DNA of 64,000 nt from Morganella morganii H1r (GCF_000633515.1 NZ_AYMP01000029.1:62001-126000), one strand, 5' to 3'. Positions 18,817 to 27,306 are shown, counted from the stretch's first letter. The notes: generated from the letters alone by a model not told the origin. Numbers and translations: made by a program.

Positions 18817-20208
18817 CTATCTGGTCAAAATCTGCACGCCGGTCTGAGCTGCTGCTTTCGGATACCGGCAGGCGACGTTGGCTAACAGAGGAAATAACCC
18901 TTGTGAATCCCGGTAGTACTCAAATTCGTCCGGCAGCAAAATCTGACGGCCTTTGTTATCGAATTTGCGGTACCGCATATACTGTCTGATGTCAAAATCC
19001 GCAGTCCGCGACAACCAGCCGCCGGTACCGATGATTTTGCTGACCCGTGATAAATCACGGCCAATCTGTAAATCCACCGTCCCTGCGCAGGTGGTCACCT
19101 GCTGTTTTGTGCCCGCATGGCGTTCAGTTCCCAGTGCGACACAAATACCGGCTAACAGATGGTCATAAACACGTTCTTCGTCCGTCTGAGGCAGATAATC
19201 AGGGTGCTCATTGACATAACGGGTGTAGCGGTAAAAGGCATCCAGCTGCTCCGGATGATTTACAAACTGCGCTTCGGCTAATTCGCGGCCTGCCTCACCG
19301 GCGATCACCGCCGATACACGCATGCCAAGGTCACCTTCCACAGTCCGTTTCACTTTCGGCTCCGGGATCCCGTGTAAAATGGTATCCGGCAGTAAACTGT
19401 TGTTGCAGGACGAATAAATATCCGTCGTTGCGCCACCCATATCCAACAGCACAAACTCTTCCCAGCCGGGAACGTTGTCACGGATTTGCTGTACTAACTC
19501 AAAGACAGAGAATGGTGTCGGACGCGGCTCTTCGCCGGTCTGTTCAACAATGACGTCCAGTCCCTTGCCCTTCACAATCTTTTTCAGAAAGATGTCACAG
19601 ATAGCTTTACGCGCATCAAACGGGTTCGGACTATCCAGACTCGGTAAAATGTTGTTAACGACAGTCAGTTCTTTATGGCCGAGGATCTCAGCAATATCGT
19701 CCTGAATATCACGGTTACCCGCATAAATGATGGAGCAGTTCAGATCGGATTCCGCCAGCATTTTCGCGTTTTGTAATCCGTATCCGACGTCACCGCCATC
19801 CGTTCCGCCGGTGAACAGGAAAATATCCGGGGGTGTCTGTTCGAGTTTGCGGATATCAGTCCGGTTGAGCTTGTACGCAAAGTGCTGAGACACTTTTGCG
19901 CCCGCTGAGTGAGCAGTGACTTTTGCTGACTCAAGGGTGATTGTCGGAACCAGACCCAGTGCCGCTACCGCTAACCCGCCTTTGGCGGAAGAGGAATAGT
20001 TAATGTTAACTTTCCCGGCTTCCAGTAAAGGACGCGCATCAGACACATTGAGGATTTTATTCAGTACAGTGAAAAATCCGTCTGCCAGATGGTCAATCGT
20101 CGTGGGGGTCAGGGCATAATTCTTTAATTCAATATGATCATCACTTCCCACGTCGAACACGGCACCTTTTGTCCAGGTTGAACCGATATCTATCGAGACG
20201 TTGATCAT
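18817..20208 (-). CDS. glmL: GlmL/MutL, ASKHA-type reactivating factor of glutamate mutase
   Basis: A 463-residue ASKHA ATPase, thought to reactivate glutamate mutase by exchanging damaged cobalamin. The first phosphate loop is SIDIGSTWTKGAVF at residues 4-17, and the second is VLLDMGGATTDIYS near residue 255. In methylaspartate operons the gene lies between the sigma and epsilon subunit genes, as here. It shares one base with glmS. The name mutL is also used, but the protein has nothing to do with mismatch repair MutL. Confidence 0.94.
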   Translation of the reverse strand: MINVSIDIGSTWTKGAVFDVGSDDHIELKNYALTPTTIDHLADGFFTVLNKILNVSDARPLLEAGKVNINYSSSAKGGLAVAALGLVPTITLESAKVTAHSAGAKVSQHFAYKLNRTDIRKLEQTPPDIFLFTGGTDGGDVGYGLQNAKMLAESDLNCSIIYAGNRDIQDDIAEILGHKELTVVNNILPSLDSPNPFDARKAICDIFLKKIVKGKGLDVIVEQTGEEPRPTPFSVFELVQQIRDNVPGWEEFVLLDMGGATTDIYSSCNNSLLPDTILHGIPEPKVKRTVEGDLGMRVSAVIAGEAGRELAEAQFVNHPEQLDAFYRYTRYVNEHPDYLPQTDEERVYDHLLAGICVALGTERHAGTKQQVTTCAGTVDLQIGRDLSRVSKIIGTGGWLSRTADFDIRQYMRYRKFDNKGRQILLPDEFEYYRDSQGLFPLLANVACRYPKAAAQTGVQILTR

Positions 20209-20648
20209 TACGCGGTCATTCCTTCTTTGCGGGCCGGGCTTTTTTCAATGTCTTTTTTCATGACATCGCAGACGTATTCCAGGTCTGTGCTCGGGAAGAA
20301 CACGCGGTTAAAGCCCATGTCGCTGAATTTTTTCTCGATTTCAGCCGGTTCCTGTTTACCGATAACCAGGTTACCACCGACATACAGCAGAATTTCGCCC
20401 AGACCGCGTTCGATACAGCGCTCACGCATACCTAAACAGTCCACTTCGCCGTGACCGTAAATAGAGGAAACAACGATTGCCTGTGCGCCGGTTTCAATAG
20501 CGGCATCGATATATTCGTCCTGGCTGACCATGACACCCAGGTTAATCACATTAAAATTGTGCTGGGAAAACACGCGATCTAAAACTTTGTTACCGACGGC
20601 ATGGCAATCGGCACCAATTACACCAATAACAATGGTAGGCTTCTGCAT
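20208..20648 (-). CDS. glmS: Glutamate mutase sigma subunit (B12-binding)
   Basis: The small cobalamin-binding subunit of glutamate mutase. The base-off/His-on motif DxHxxG is at residues 14-19 (DCHAVG), with His16 the expected cobalt ligand; the family's SxL-type and GG segments ([14 protein letters not shown]) follow. At 146 residues it has a slightly longer C-terminal tail than the clostridial protein. AGAGG lies upstream of the ATG. It is the first gene of the leftward operon, so its promoter lies in the AT-rich stretch above it. Confidence 0.95.
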   Translation of the reverse strand: MQKPTIVIGVIGADCHAVGNKVLDRVFSQHNFNVINLGVMVSQDEYIDAAIETGAQAIVVSSIYGHGEVDCLGMRERCIERGLGEILLYVGGNLVIGKQEPAEIEKKFSDMGFNRVFFPSTDLEYVCDVMKKDIEKSPARKEGMTA

Positions 20649-21212
20649 GATATACCTCTAAATAAACTGAATGTTCGGAATTAAAGTTAAAACAAAACCG
20701 GTTAAATCCGTTTGGTATTAATTAAGAAAGTATCTAAGTACAAATCTGGTATTCATCCCTATTTAATTCCTTAACTTTCCACTGATGATAATGTGCAATT
20801 CAGGGGATTTAAAAACAATTGATATAAAGTAAGGATATCTTGCAAAAATGGAATGGTTTTCAGTGGGAGATAAAACAAGATGCAGATCACAATTAAATTT
20901 TCATATAAATCATATGGATACCATTAAAAACAACAAACAAAAACTTTAATTAACAATTATTTAAACCTAATAGCGAATAAATCAATCCTGATTTTGTGAT
21001 CGTCGTTATATTATTGAAATCACCGTAAATAGCAATTAAATTTTAATGTTTAAACTATATTTTATAGTATATTTTACGTGAATATGTTTTGATAAATAAT
21101 GACGAAATAGTGTGACGGATATCTTATTAAAACACAGAACAGAATGTCATAAAGAAATAAAAAAATGAATGATGCAAAAAAGTAAAAATTTTATTATTAA
21201 TATGATAAAAAC
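20649..21212. promoter_or_regulatory. AT-rich upstream region of the glutamate mutase operon
   Basis: About 560 bases with no convincing gene. It must hold the leftward glmS promoter. A CRP-like half site (TTTTGTGATCG) occurs near 20992-21002. I see no cobalamin riboswitch: the closest B12-box-like string, around 20861, is CAGTGGG on the plus strand and lacks the surrounding conserved parts. Confidence 0.45.
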
Positions 21213-21307
21213 ACTGTTCTGTTTTTGTTATCCCGTGGCTGAAATAAACCATTCAGCTCACATAATTACCCCGGAACCACTATTTCGGTGCCGGGGTTTT
21301 ATTTTTT
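21213..21307 (+). ncRNA. Candidate small RNA with two hairpins
   Basis: A -10-like TATGAT at 21201-21206 precedes a short stretch with a hairpin (GCTGAA 21238-21243 with TTCAGC 21252-21257) and then a strong terminator (21269-21307). No rightward gene lies upstream to explain that terminator. The -35 region is poor, so the start is a guess. It could instead be only a bidirectional terminator for the leftward met8-type gene. Confidence 0.35.
21269..21307 (+). terminator. Strong rightward Rho-independent terminator
   Basis: Stem CCCCGGAACC (21269-21278) with GGTGCCGGGG (21287-21296), one A-G mismatch, eight-base loop, then TTTTATTTTTT. The T-run is on the plus strand. In the leftward direction the stem is followed by TAATTATG, which is a poor terminator tail. 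Confidence 0.75.
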
Positions 21308-21963
21308 CAGTGCGTTCCGTGTTCTTCGGTAAACTGAGCCAGCAGGTAATTGAGATAGTCAGTCAGCAGTTCATCATCTTCCAGCGGCAGAAGTTGTTCC
21401 AGGGCAGTATCGGTAAAAAACGTCTGCCAAAACTGCCGTTTGGCATCGCGGGAAGCATTAGTGGCTTTTACCTGCTCACGCAGTCGTGCGGCGGCACGCA
21501 GTTTCACCGGCGCATCCGCCGGAATTGCCTGCATGACACGGTGTTTCAGGAACTGTGTATAGACCGGGTTTCCGCCGCAGGTCAGCGCGACCTGAACCGG
21601 CGGGACATCAATGGTGGCCGGGGAGATAAATGAGGCACTTTCCGGCGCGTCAGTGACATTACAGAAGCAGTGGCGGGCATTGGCCTGTTCCAGCACCTGC
21701 TGATTCACCTCCGGCGAGTCCGTCGCGGCAAAGGCCAGCCAGCAGCCTTGCGGCCACAGTGCGGCATCAAAATCCGCTTCTGTCAGCGTCAGATGCGGGT
21801 TTTGCGCCAGAGCGGTGAAATCGCTGCGGAACCAGCGCGCAATCACCGTAACATGCGCCCCTGCCTGTAACAGTGCGCGGCATTTATGGACGGCGACTTC
21901 CCCGCCGCCCACGATCAGGCAGGTCTTTCCCTGTAAATCACAAAAAAGCGGATAACGCAGCAT
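21307..21963 (-). CDS. Met8/CysG-N-type precorrin-2 dehydrogenase / sirohydrochlorin ferrochelatase
   Basis: Oxidises precorrin-2 to sirohydrochlorin and may insert iron to give siroheme. The 218-residue protein corresponds to the N-terminal half of CysG: a Rossmann domain with LVGGGEVAVHKCRALLQAG (near residues 16-36), NVTDAPESASFISPA, then a helical dimerisation tail. The methyltransferase half is absent, but cobA at 24357 supplies it, so CysG is split here. The frame opens to 22095, but AGGAG lies eight bases before the ATG at 21961-21963 and the family start MLRYPLFCDL is there. Sirohydrochlorin could feed both NirB siroheme and CbiK. Confidence 0.92.
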   Translation of the reverse strand: MLRYPLFCDLQGKTCLIVGGGEVAVHKCRALLQAGAHVTVIARWFRSDFTALAQNPHLTLTEADFDAALWPQGCWLAFAATDSPEVNQQVLEQANARHCFCNVTDAPESASFISPATIDVPPVQVALTCGGNPVYTQFLKHRVMQAIPADAPVKLRAAARLREQVKATNASRDAKRQFWQTFFTDTALEQLLPLEDDELLTDYLNYLLAQFTEEHGTH

Positions 21964-22357
21964 AGTGTCTCCTTTGCGGACAGCGTCAGAATCAGTTGTC
22001 TGAATCATATCCTGCCCGTTGCCGGGACGCAGCAAAGCGGAACGTACTTTGTGGGGCAGCGCGTTAAATTGAGGGGGAATGCTCAGCCCCGTCATCCGTG
22101 ACGCGCATGCTTTTCGTTTCTCTGCCGGTTATCTGCCTTTTATTTTGGCATGATAAAAAACCGTGGATATTCAATATCATTCCACAGGAGTCAGGACGTT
22201 AAATAAAAATAAACTCAGGAGGTCATCCGCTAAATTATTCAATTTGCAGCAAGGCGGCAAACGAAAGAAACCGGGGAGCATACATCAGTATGTGACCCGG
22301 TTTATTGAGTGCAGCCAACACAGCTGCGGATTGAAGAATGACGCGGATGGAGGAGGA
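21964..22357. other. Spacer between pduX and the met8-type gene
   Basis: A 394-base gap on the leftward strand. The right third is an ERIC element (listed separately). The left part must hold the promoter and ribosome site of the met8-type gene if it is not read through from pduX. Its upstream in-frame ATG codons have no good ribosome site. Confidence 0.5.
22222..22350. repeat. ERIC element (enterobacterial repetitive intergenic consensus)
   Basis: About 129 bases with the ERIC core: TTTGCAGCAAGGCGGCAAACGA at the left (22243 on), the central palindrome around GGGGAGCATACATCAGTATGTG, and GAGTGCAGCCAACACAGCTGC at the right. The ends form inverted repeats (CATCCGC...ATTCAATTTGCA against its near complement at 22323-22349). 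It lies nine bases after the pduX stop codon and would form a long hairpin in the transcript. Confidence 0.88.
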
Positions 22358-23218
22358 TTAGCGGACCCCGCCGGGTGCCATACTCACCTCATGCACCTGA
22401 GGGTAAAATCTGTCCAGCTGATGCCGCTGGATCCAGTCATAAATAAAATCTTTGTCGTGCAGTGTATCATCATAGATAAGCCCGGCGACGCTGCCGCTGT
22501 GGGCAACATTCAGGCCGTAAATCTTTCCTTTATCTGCAAGGGCATGCAGCTCACTGAAGCCGGGTTTGGGCAGCAGATCCTGGCTGGCGATCGCACTCAG
22601 AGTAGCTGCTTCGCCCAGGCGCTGCGGATCCTGCTGTTCACAGGCGGCGGTAAGCAGTTTCCAGGCCTGAGCCAGCAGAGGTTCCCGCGCCAGCAGTGTC
22701 GCCCGGCGGTCGCGCTTGTGGAAATCTTCCGTCAGTACCACATCCGGACTTTCCAGCAGCAGCAGTTTCAGATCCGGTGCCCAGCCGAGTGATATTTGTG
22801 TCTGTGCCGCCTGGTGATCAAACAGAGTCAGAGAGGAAAAAAGGGTACTGTCTGTCGGTTCAACCGCCACACACAGTTCTGCGAGGGTTTCCGGTGATAA
22901 TTCATGGCCGTAAAAACGCGCGGTGGCCTGAGCGGTGGCGGCAATATCTGCCGTGCTGCTGGCCAGTCCTTTACCGACGGGGATGGTGGATTCATATTCA
23001 ATCCGCAGCATGCCGGTGGCTTCCGGGACAATATCCAGGTGTTTCAGTACCTGCTCGAGCATCTGGCGCATGCGGGGCCGTTCCAGCCCCAGCGGAACAC
23101 CCTCTTCCACCGAAACATAGCTGTACCAGTTGATGGGGCAGGAAACCAGTTTTTCGCCCCCGAGGATCCATCCCTGCAACAATTCTCCGCAGGATGCCGG
23201 ACAATGTGCCTCAGCCAT
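22358..23218 (-). CDS. pduX: PduX, L-threonine kinase of cobalamin nucleotide-loop assembly
   Basis: A 286-residue GHMP kinase that phosphorylates L-threonine for the aminopropanol linker of cobalamin. The N-terminal AHCPASCGELLQGWI is typical of PduX, and the GHMP ATP motif P-x-GKGLASST lies at residues 80-89. Its product is decarboxylated by CobD, encoded immediately upstream: the pduX ATG overlaps the cobD stop by eight bases. Despite the name no pdu genes are present; the gene travels with cobD here. An ERIC element follows the stop. Confidence 0.94.
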   Translation of the reverse strand: MAEAHCPASCGELLQGWILGGEKLVSCPINWYSYVSVEEGVPLGLERPRMRQMLEQVLKHLDIVPEATGMLRIEYESTIPVGKGLASSTADIAATAQATARFYGHELSPETLAELCVAVEPTDSTLFSSLTLFDHQAAQTQISLGWAPDLKLLLLESPDVVLTEDFHKRDRRATLLAREPLLAQAWKLLTAACEQQDPQRLGEAATLSAIASQDLLPKPGFSELHALADKGKIYGLNVAHSGSVAGLIYDDTLHDKDFIYDWIQRHQLDRFYPQVHEVSMAPGGVR

Positions 23219-24281
23219 GTTGAAATACCTGTTTTAATGCGCCGATAAGATGACGGTTTTCCGCCTGGCTGCGGACTGCGATCCGGTAATAAGAGCCATC
23301 CAGCCCCGGGTAGTTCTGACAGCGGCGGATCAGCAGCTTATATTTCAGCAGCGCGGACTGAAGTTCCACACCGTTCAGGCAGCGGATAAAGATGTAGTTT
23401 GCCGACGGCTGCCGGATTTTCAGCAACGGAAACTGACGCAGTTCATTGCACAGGTATTCCCGCTGGGCGGCAATAAAATCCTGTGTTTTGCGGATATAGT
23501 TTTCATCATCCAGCAACACCTCACCCACCAGCGCCGCCAGGCCGTTGATCGTCCACGGTTCACGCCAGGCTTTCAGGTTGCTGATGATATGACTGTCACC
23601 GCACAGCAGATAGCCGAGGCGCAGACCGGGAATGGCAAAGAATTTTGTCAGCGACCGCAGCAGATAAAGGTAGCGGGTTTCCGGCAGACGCGCTGTCAGC
23701 GGTGATCCCTCCGGCAAAAAATCAATAAATGCTTCGTCGACAATCAGATGAATATGGCGGGATTCACACAGGGACACCAGTTTGTGCAGCAGCGCGGTAT
23801 CCGGCATCAGGCCGGTCGGATTATTCGGCGTGGCGATAAACACACAGTCCGGACGGCGGGCTTCAATATCCGCCAGCAGGGATTCATCCGGCTGGAAATC
23901 ATTCTCTTCCGTCAGCGGGTGTTCGATGATATCGCAGCCCTGCTGTTCCAGTGCTCTGCGGTATTCGGCAAATCCGGGGGTTAACAGTAATGCGCTGTGA
24001 GGATTGAGATGGCGCACCAGCGCGTAAATCAGTTCCGTCTCCCCGTTACCGGCAATAACCTGCCCCAGCTCACAACCGGCACCTTTAGCCAGTGCGGCAT
24101 GCAGATAGCGGTATTCAATATCCGGGTAGCGTTCAATAACAGACAGGTTATCGCGGATGATGGCTTTAACCCGCTCGGGCGGCCCCAGCGGGTTAATATT
24201 GGCACTGAAATCGAAGATAGATGCAGGTGAGATGCCGAGGAGCTCAGCCACCTCTACCACATTACCACCGTGTTCGCTCAT
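23211..24281 (-). CDS. cobD: CobD, L-threonine-O-3-phosphate decarboxylase
   Basis: A PLP enzyme that gives (R)-1-aminopropan-2-ol phosphate for cobalamin. The 356-residue class I aminotransferase-fold protein begins MSEHGGNVVEVAELLGI, has DFSANINPLGPP, TPNNPTGL, VDEAFIDF, the PLP lysine in RSLTKFFAIPGLRLG (Lys213) and the C-terminal YYRIAVRS. The frame opens to 24308, but GGAGGAGG just before the ATG at 24279-24281 and comparison with Salmonella CobD fix this start. It has no extra C-terminal metal-binding domain. Confidence 0.95.
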   Translation of the reverse strand: MSEHGGNVVEVAELLGISPASIFDFSANINPLGPPERVKAIIRDNLSVIERYPDIEYRYLHAALAKGAGCELGQVIAGNGETELIYALVRHLNPHSALLLTPGFAEYRRALEQQGCDIIEHPLTEENDFQPDESLLADIEARRPDCVFIATPNNPTGLMPDTALLHKLVSLCESRHIHLIVDEAFIDFLPEGSPLTARLPETRYLYLLRSLTKFFAIPGLRLGYLLCGDSHIISNLKAWREPWTINGLAALVGEVLLDDENYIRKTQDFIAAQREYLCNELRQFPLLKIRQPSANYIFIRCLNGVELQSALLKYKLLIRRCQNYPGLDGSYYRIAVRSQAENRHLIGALKQVFQHG

Positions 24282-24356
24282 AGCCTCCTCCAAATGTAAG
24301 GGCTGCACACAGTATCACCTGCATACAGCCGGATGCTTATTATTTTAAGGATAATA

Positions 24357-25142
24357 CTATGACGCAGCTTCTGATGGCGCTTCCTGCGTAATATCAATTT
24401 GTGTGGCAGCAAATGCCAGAATCTGGTGCAGATTCACCACATTACCGACGACAATCAATGCCGGCGGATGTAATTTATGACGCGCAGCCTCTTCCGGTAA
24501 GGTGGCAAGGGTGGCGGTAACCACCTGCTGGCGCTGCTGGCTGGCATACATAACCACGGCAGCCGGGGTATCCGGTGATTTTCCGCCGTCGATCAGTAAC
24601 TGACTGATTTCAGCCAGACGGGTCATCCCCATCAGTATCACCAGCGTGCCGTTAAGGGCAGCCAGCGCATTCCAGTTCTGCGGCTCATTCCCCTGGCACA
24701 TATGGCCGGTGACCACATGGAAGCTTGATGCGTGATCACGGTGAGTCACCGGGATCCCCGCATACGCCAGCCCGCCGATAGAGGAACTGATCCCCGGGAT
24801 AACCTCAAAATCGAGGCCGTTCTGTGCCAGGGATTCCGCTTCTTCGCCGCCGCGCCCGAACACATACGGATCCCCGCCTTTCAGGCGCACCACATTTTTA
24901 CCTTCTGCGGCATATTTCACCAGGATGACATTGATTTCTTCCTGCGGCACCGGATGGTGATTCGGTGTTTTACCGACATTGATGATTTTGCAGTCCGCCG
25001 GGGCACAGGCGATCAGCTCAGGATTGACAAGACGGTCATGCACCAGCACTTCGGCATGACGTATACAGTGAAGTCCCTTTACGGTAATTAATGATGCATC
25101 TCCGGGCCCGGCTCCGACCAGCCATACTTTACCTTTGCTCAT
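24357..25142 (-). CDS. cobA: CobA-type uroporphyrinogen-III C-methyltransferase (SUMT)
   Basis: Makes precorrin-2 from uroporphyrinogen III with two S-adenosylmethionine molecules, the branch point to siroheme and cobalamin. The 261-residue tetrapyrrole methylase has VWLVGAGPGDASLITVKG at the N-terminus, VRLKGGDPYVFGRGGEE, PGISSSIGGLAYAGIPVTHRD and VTGH. It stands alone, without the CysG dehydrogenase half. It is the first gene of a leftward unit cobA-cobD-pduX and diverges from cbiA. Note that cobA in Salmonella means the adenosyltransferase, here called btuR (46051). Confidence 0.95.
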   Translation of the reverse strand: MSKGKVWLVGAGPGDASLITVKGLHCIRHAEVLVHDRLVNPELIACAPADCKIINVGKTPNHHPVPQEEINVILVKYAAEGKNVVRLKGGDPYVFGRGGEEAESLAQNGLDFEVIPGISSSIGGLAYAGIPVTHRDHASSFHVVTGHMCQGNEPQNWNALAALNGTLVILMGMTRLAEISQLLIDGGKSPDTPAAVVMYASQQRQQVVTATLATLPEEAARHKLHPPALIVVGNVVNLHQILAFAATQIDITQEAPSEAAS

Positions 25143-25617
25143 TTTATTGCCTTATCAATCAGATTAATCAACATGAAAAAATCACATCATTTTATTCGTT
25201 ATGCACAACACCTGGTGGCGATAAAAAATACTATTTATTAATGATGTTTTGTAGTTGGACAGCAGTATTAATTACCCGTGAACTTTATTCTTTGATCTAT
25301 TCACGATAAATGCGTAATAAAGACAATTCTGTTTAATATTTTGTATTATTAAATAATCACAGGAAAAAATATATGACTAATATCTCAATAATACGTTCAC
25401 ACAACGGAAGAGTTCATGAAAAAAAATCAAGTAGATCATACACTTTCAAACAACTGAAATAAATGGATTTTTACATTCACCTCATAAAAACAGGTCATTA
25501 TAATCAACAAAACAGCTGTTATTTATGAAATTATCATTAACAAATAATAAAAACAAGATCATTTAATTAACATATTTGCATATGTTTATAAAAATAAAAT
25601 AGTTGCATTTTATTCAT

Positions 25618-25634
25618 CTTGATCACAAATCAAG
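25618..25634. promoter_or_regulatory. Palindrome CTTGAT-N5-ATCAAG, FNR-like but with spacing one too long
   Basis: The half sites TTGAT and ATCAA equal those of FNR, but they are separated by five bases instead of four. It adjoins the CRP-type site (seven-base gap). FNR binding is doubtful because of the spacing; another regulator may use it. Confidence 0.45.
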
Positions 25635-25640
25635 TATTTG

Positions 25641-25656
25641 TGTGAAGAGAATCACA
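25641..25656. promoter_or_regulatory. CRP-type binding site upstream of the cbi operon
   Basis: TGTGA-AGAGAA-TCACA is a perfect TGTGA-N6-TCACA palindrome, flanked by ATT and AATT that extend the symmetry. It lies about 265 bases before cbiA and suggests cAMP-CRP control of cobalamin synthesis. The cobA start is about 500 bases away on the other side. Confidence 0.7.
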
Positions 25657-25842
25657 AATTGTAATAAGCAGATATATAAAAACAGCATTTTATGTTTTAT
25701 TAAACCTGAATATAAATAGCCGTAAAAAAATCACTATATCAAAAATCGGCAATGTTAATTAAATGATCATTACATTTTTACATCGCTGTTCAGCAATATT
25801 CCGTATTGCTTATGATCATGAAAATAAAAAGACAGTTCACCG

Positions 25843-25865
25843 GGTTAATTTATTTAACCTTTTTT
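25843..25865 (+). terminator. Hairpin with T-run in the cbiA leader (possible attenuator)
   Basis: Stem GGTTAA (25843-25848) with TTAACC (25854-25859), loop TTTAT, then six T. It lies 55 bases upstream of the cbiA ATG, probably inside the mRNA leader, where it could attenuate transcription. The stem is short and AT-rich, so efficiency may be low. Confidence 0.45.
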
Positions 25866-25920
25866 GCTTTCCTGGTATCAGGACGTTTTTTTGGCAACAA
25901 CACCGTGTCAAAGGTAGCGT

Positions 25921-27306
25921 ATGGATAAGGCACAAAAACAGGTCTTCGTGGTCGCGGGCACCAGCAGCGGCTGCGGAAAAACCACCATCACCCTCGGGAT
26001 CATGCGGGCACTCAGTGCCCGCGGATTGCGTGTCCAGCCCTGCAAAGTCGGCCCTGATTACCTCGACAGCAGCTGGCATACCGCCGTCACCGGCGTACCT
26101 TCCCGTAACCTGGATGCCTTTATGCTGCCGGAGTCTGTTCTGACCCCGCAATTCCGCCATTATATGCAGGACAAGGACGCCGGTGTGATTGAGGGCGTGA
26201 TGGGACTGTATGACGGCTTCGGCACCGACCTGCACTATTGCAGCACCGCAGCGATGGCAAAACAGCTGGACTGCCCGGTCATTATGCTGGTCGACGGTAA
26301 AGCGGTGTCCACTTCTGTTGCTGCCACGGTGATGGGATTTCAGCATTTTGATCCGTCACTGAATATCGCCGGGGTACTGATTAACCGTGTTAACAGTGAC
26401 AGCCATTTTCAGCTCCTGAAACACGCCATTGAACACTACTGCCATGTGCCGGTAATCGGTTACGTGCCGGTAATGAACGATATTGAACTTCCTTCCCGTC
26501 ATCTGGGACTGATCCCGCCGCAGGAGCAGGCACAACAAACAGAACGCTGGCAGCATCTGGCTGATCAGATAGAAAAAACCGTTGATGTGGATAAGCTGCT
26601 TTCTCTGACACACTGGCAGGCGCCGGCAGACAGCACTCCAATACAGCTCGCCACACCGGGTGCCGGACGCGGGCTGACTGTCGCCGTAGCGGATGATGCC
26701 GCTTTTAACTTCTATTATCCCGATAATCTCGATTTACTGCGCCGGAGCGGCGCGGAGATTGCCACATTCAGCCCGCTCAATGACAGCACCCTGCCGGATC
26801 CGTGCCATATGATTTACATCGGCGGCGGTTATCCGGAAGTCTATGCTGAAAAACTTTCATTTAACACCGCGATGCGGGACGCACTGCTGGCGGCGCATCA
26901 GCGCGGTGTTCCTGTTTATGCGGAGTGCGGCGGGCTGATGTATCTCGGTGAAACCCTGACAGACAGCAGCGGCAACACCTTCCCGATGACCGGCATCATT
27001 GCCGGGCACAGCACTATGGGTAACCGCCTGAAACGCTTTGGCTACTGTGAGGGCACCGCACTGACAGACACCACACTGGTTTGTGCCGGTGAACGCCTGC
27101 GCGGCCATGAGTTTCATTATTCTGATTTTGCCACTGATCTGCCGCCTGCTTTTGAGTTTATCAAAGAGCGCGACGGCGAAATCCTCAAACGCTGGCACGG
27201 CGGTTATCAGATCGGTAACACCTTTGCCGGTTATCTGCATGTGCATTTTGCCCAGCGTCCGGGATTACTGGATCACTGGTTTGCCCTTGCACGGAGTGTG
27301 TTATGA
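25921..27306 (+). CDS. cbiA: CbiA, cobyrinate a,c-diamide synthase
   Basis: Amidates the a and c side chains of cobyrinate using glutamine and ATP. The 461-residue protein has an N-terminal P-loop domain (SSGCGKTT near residues 15-22, KVGPDYLD) and a C-terminal class I glutamine amidotransferase domain with nucleophile Cys336 in YAECGGLMYLG. AAAGG precedes the ATG. It is the first gene of a long rightward operon whose order matches the Salmonella cob operon, and it overlaps cbiB by four bases (ATGA). Confidence 0.97.
   Translation: MDKAQKQVFVVAGTSSGCGKTTITLGIMRALSARGLRVQPCKVGPDYLDSSWHTAVTGVPSRNLDAFMLPESVLTPQFRHYMQDKDAGVIEGVMGLYDGFGTDLHYCSTAAMAKQLDCPVIMLVDGKAVSTSVAATVMGFQHFDPSLNIAGVLINRVNSDSHFQLLKHAIEHYCHVPVIGYVPVMNDIELPSRHLGLIPPQEQAQQTERWQHLADQIEKTVDVDKLLSLTHWQAPADSTPIQLATPGAGRGLTVAVADDAAFNFYYPDNLDLLRRSGAEIATFSPLNDSTLPDPCHMIYIGGGYPEVYAEKLSFNTAMRDALLAAHQRGVPVYAECGGLMYLGETLTDSSGNTFPMTGIIAGHSTMGNRLKRFGYCEGTALTDTTLVCAGERLRGHEFHYSDFATDLPPAFEFIKERDGEILKRWHGGYQIGNTFAGYLHVHFAQRPGLLDHWFALARSVL

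Larger units (their letters stand above)
25143..25920. promoter_or_regulatory. Divergent cobA / cbiA control region
   Basis: A 778-base very AT-rich spacer between divergent cobalamin genes. It contains a perfect CRP-type site, a second palindrome next to it and a hairpin with T-run close to cbiA, all listed separately. I searched by eye for a B12 box (GCCACTG and variants) and found none, so the usual cobalamin riboswitch seems absent. No gene is visible. Confidence 0.6.

Noticed and set aside
17350-20648. Reading glmL/glmE/glmS (also called mutL, mutE, mutS) as DNA mismatch repair genes
   Set aside because: The proteins are a B12-binding subunit, a TIM-barrel mutase and an ASKHA reactivase with methylaspartate ammonia-lyase next to them. 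The shared names are accidental.
20855-20870. B12-box-like string (CAGTGGG on the plus strand) upstream of glmS
   Set aside because: It is not a proper GCCACTG box, and no surrounding conserved riboswitch elements are visible.
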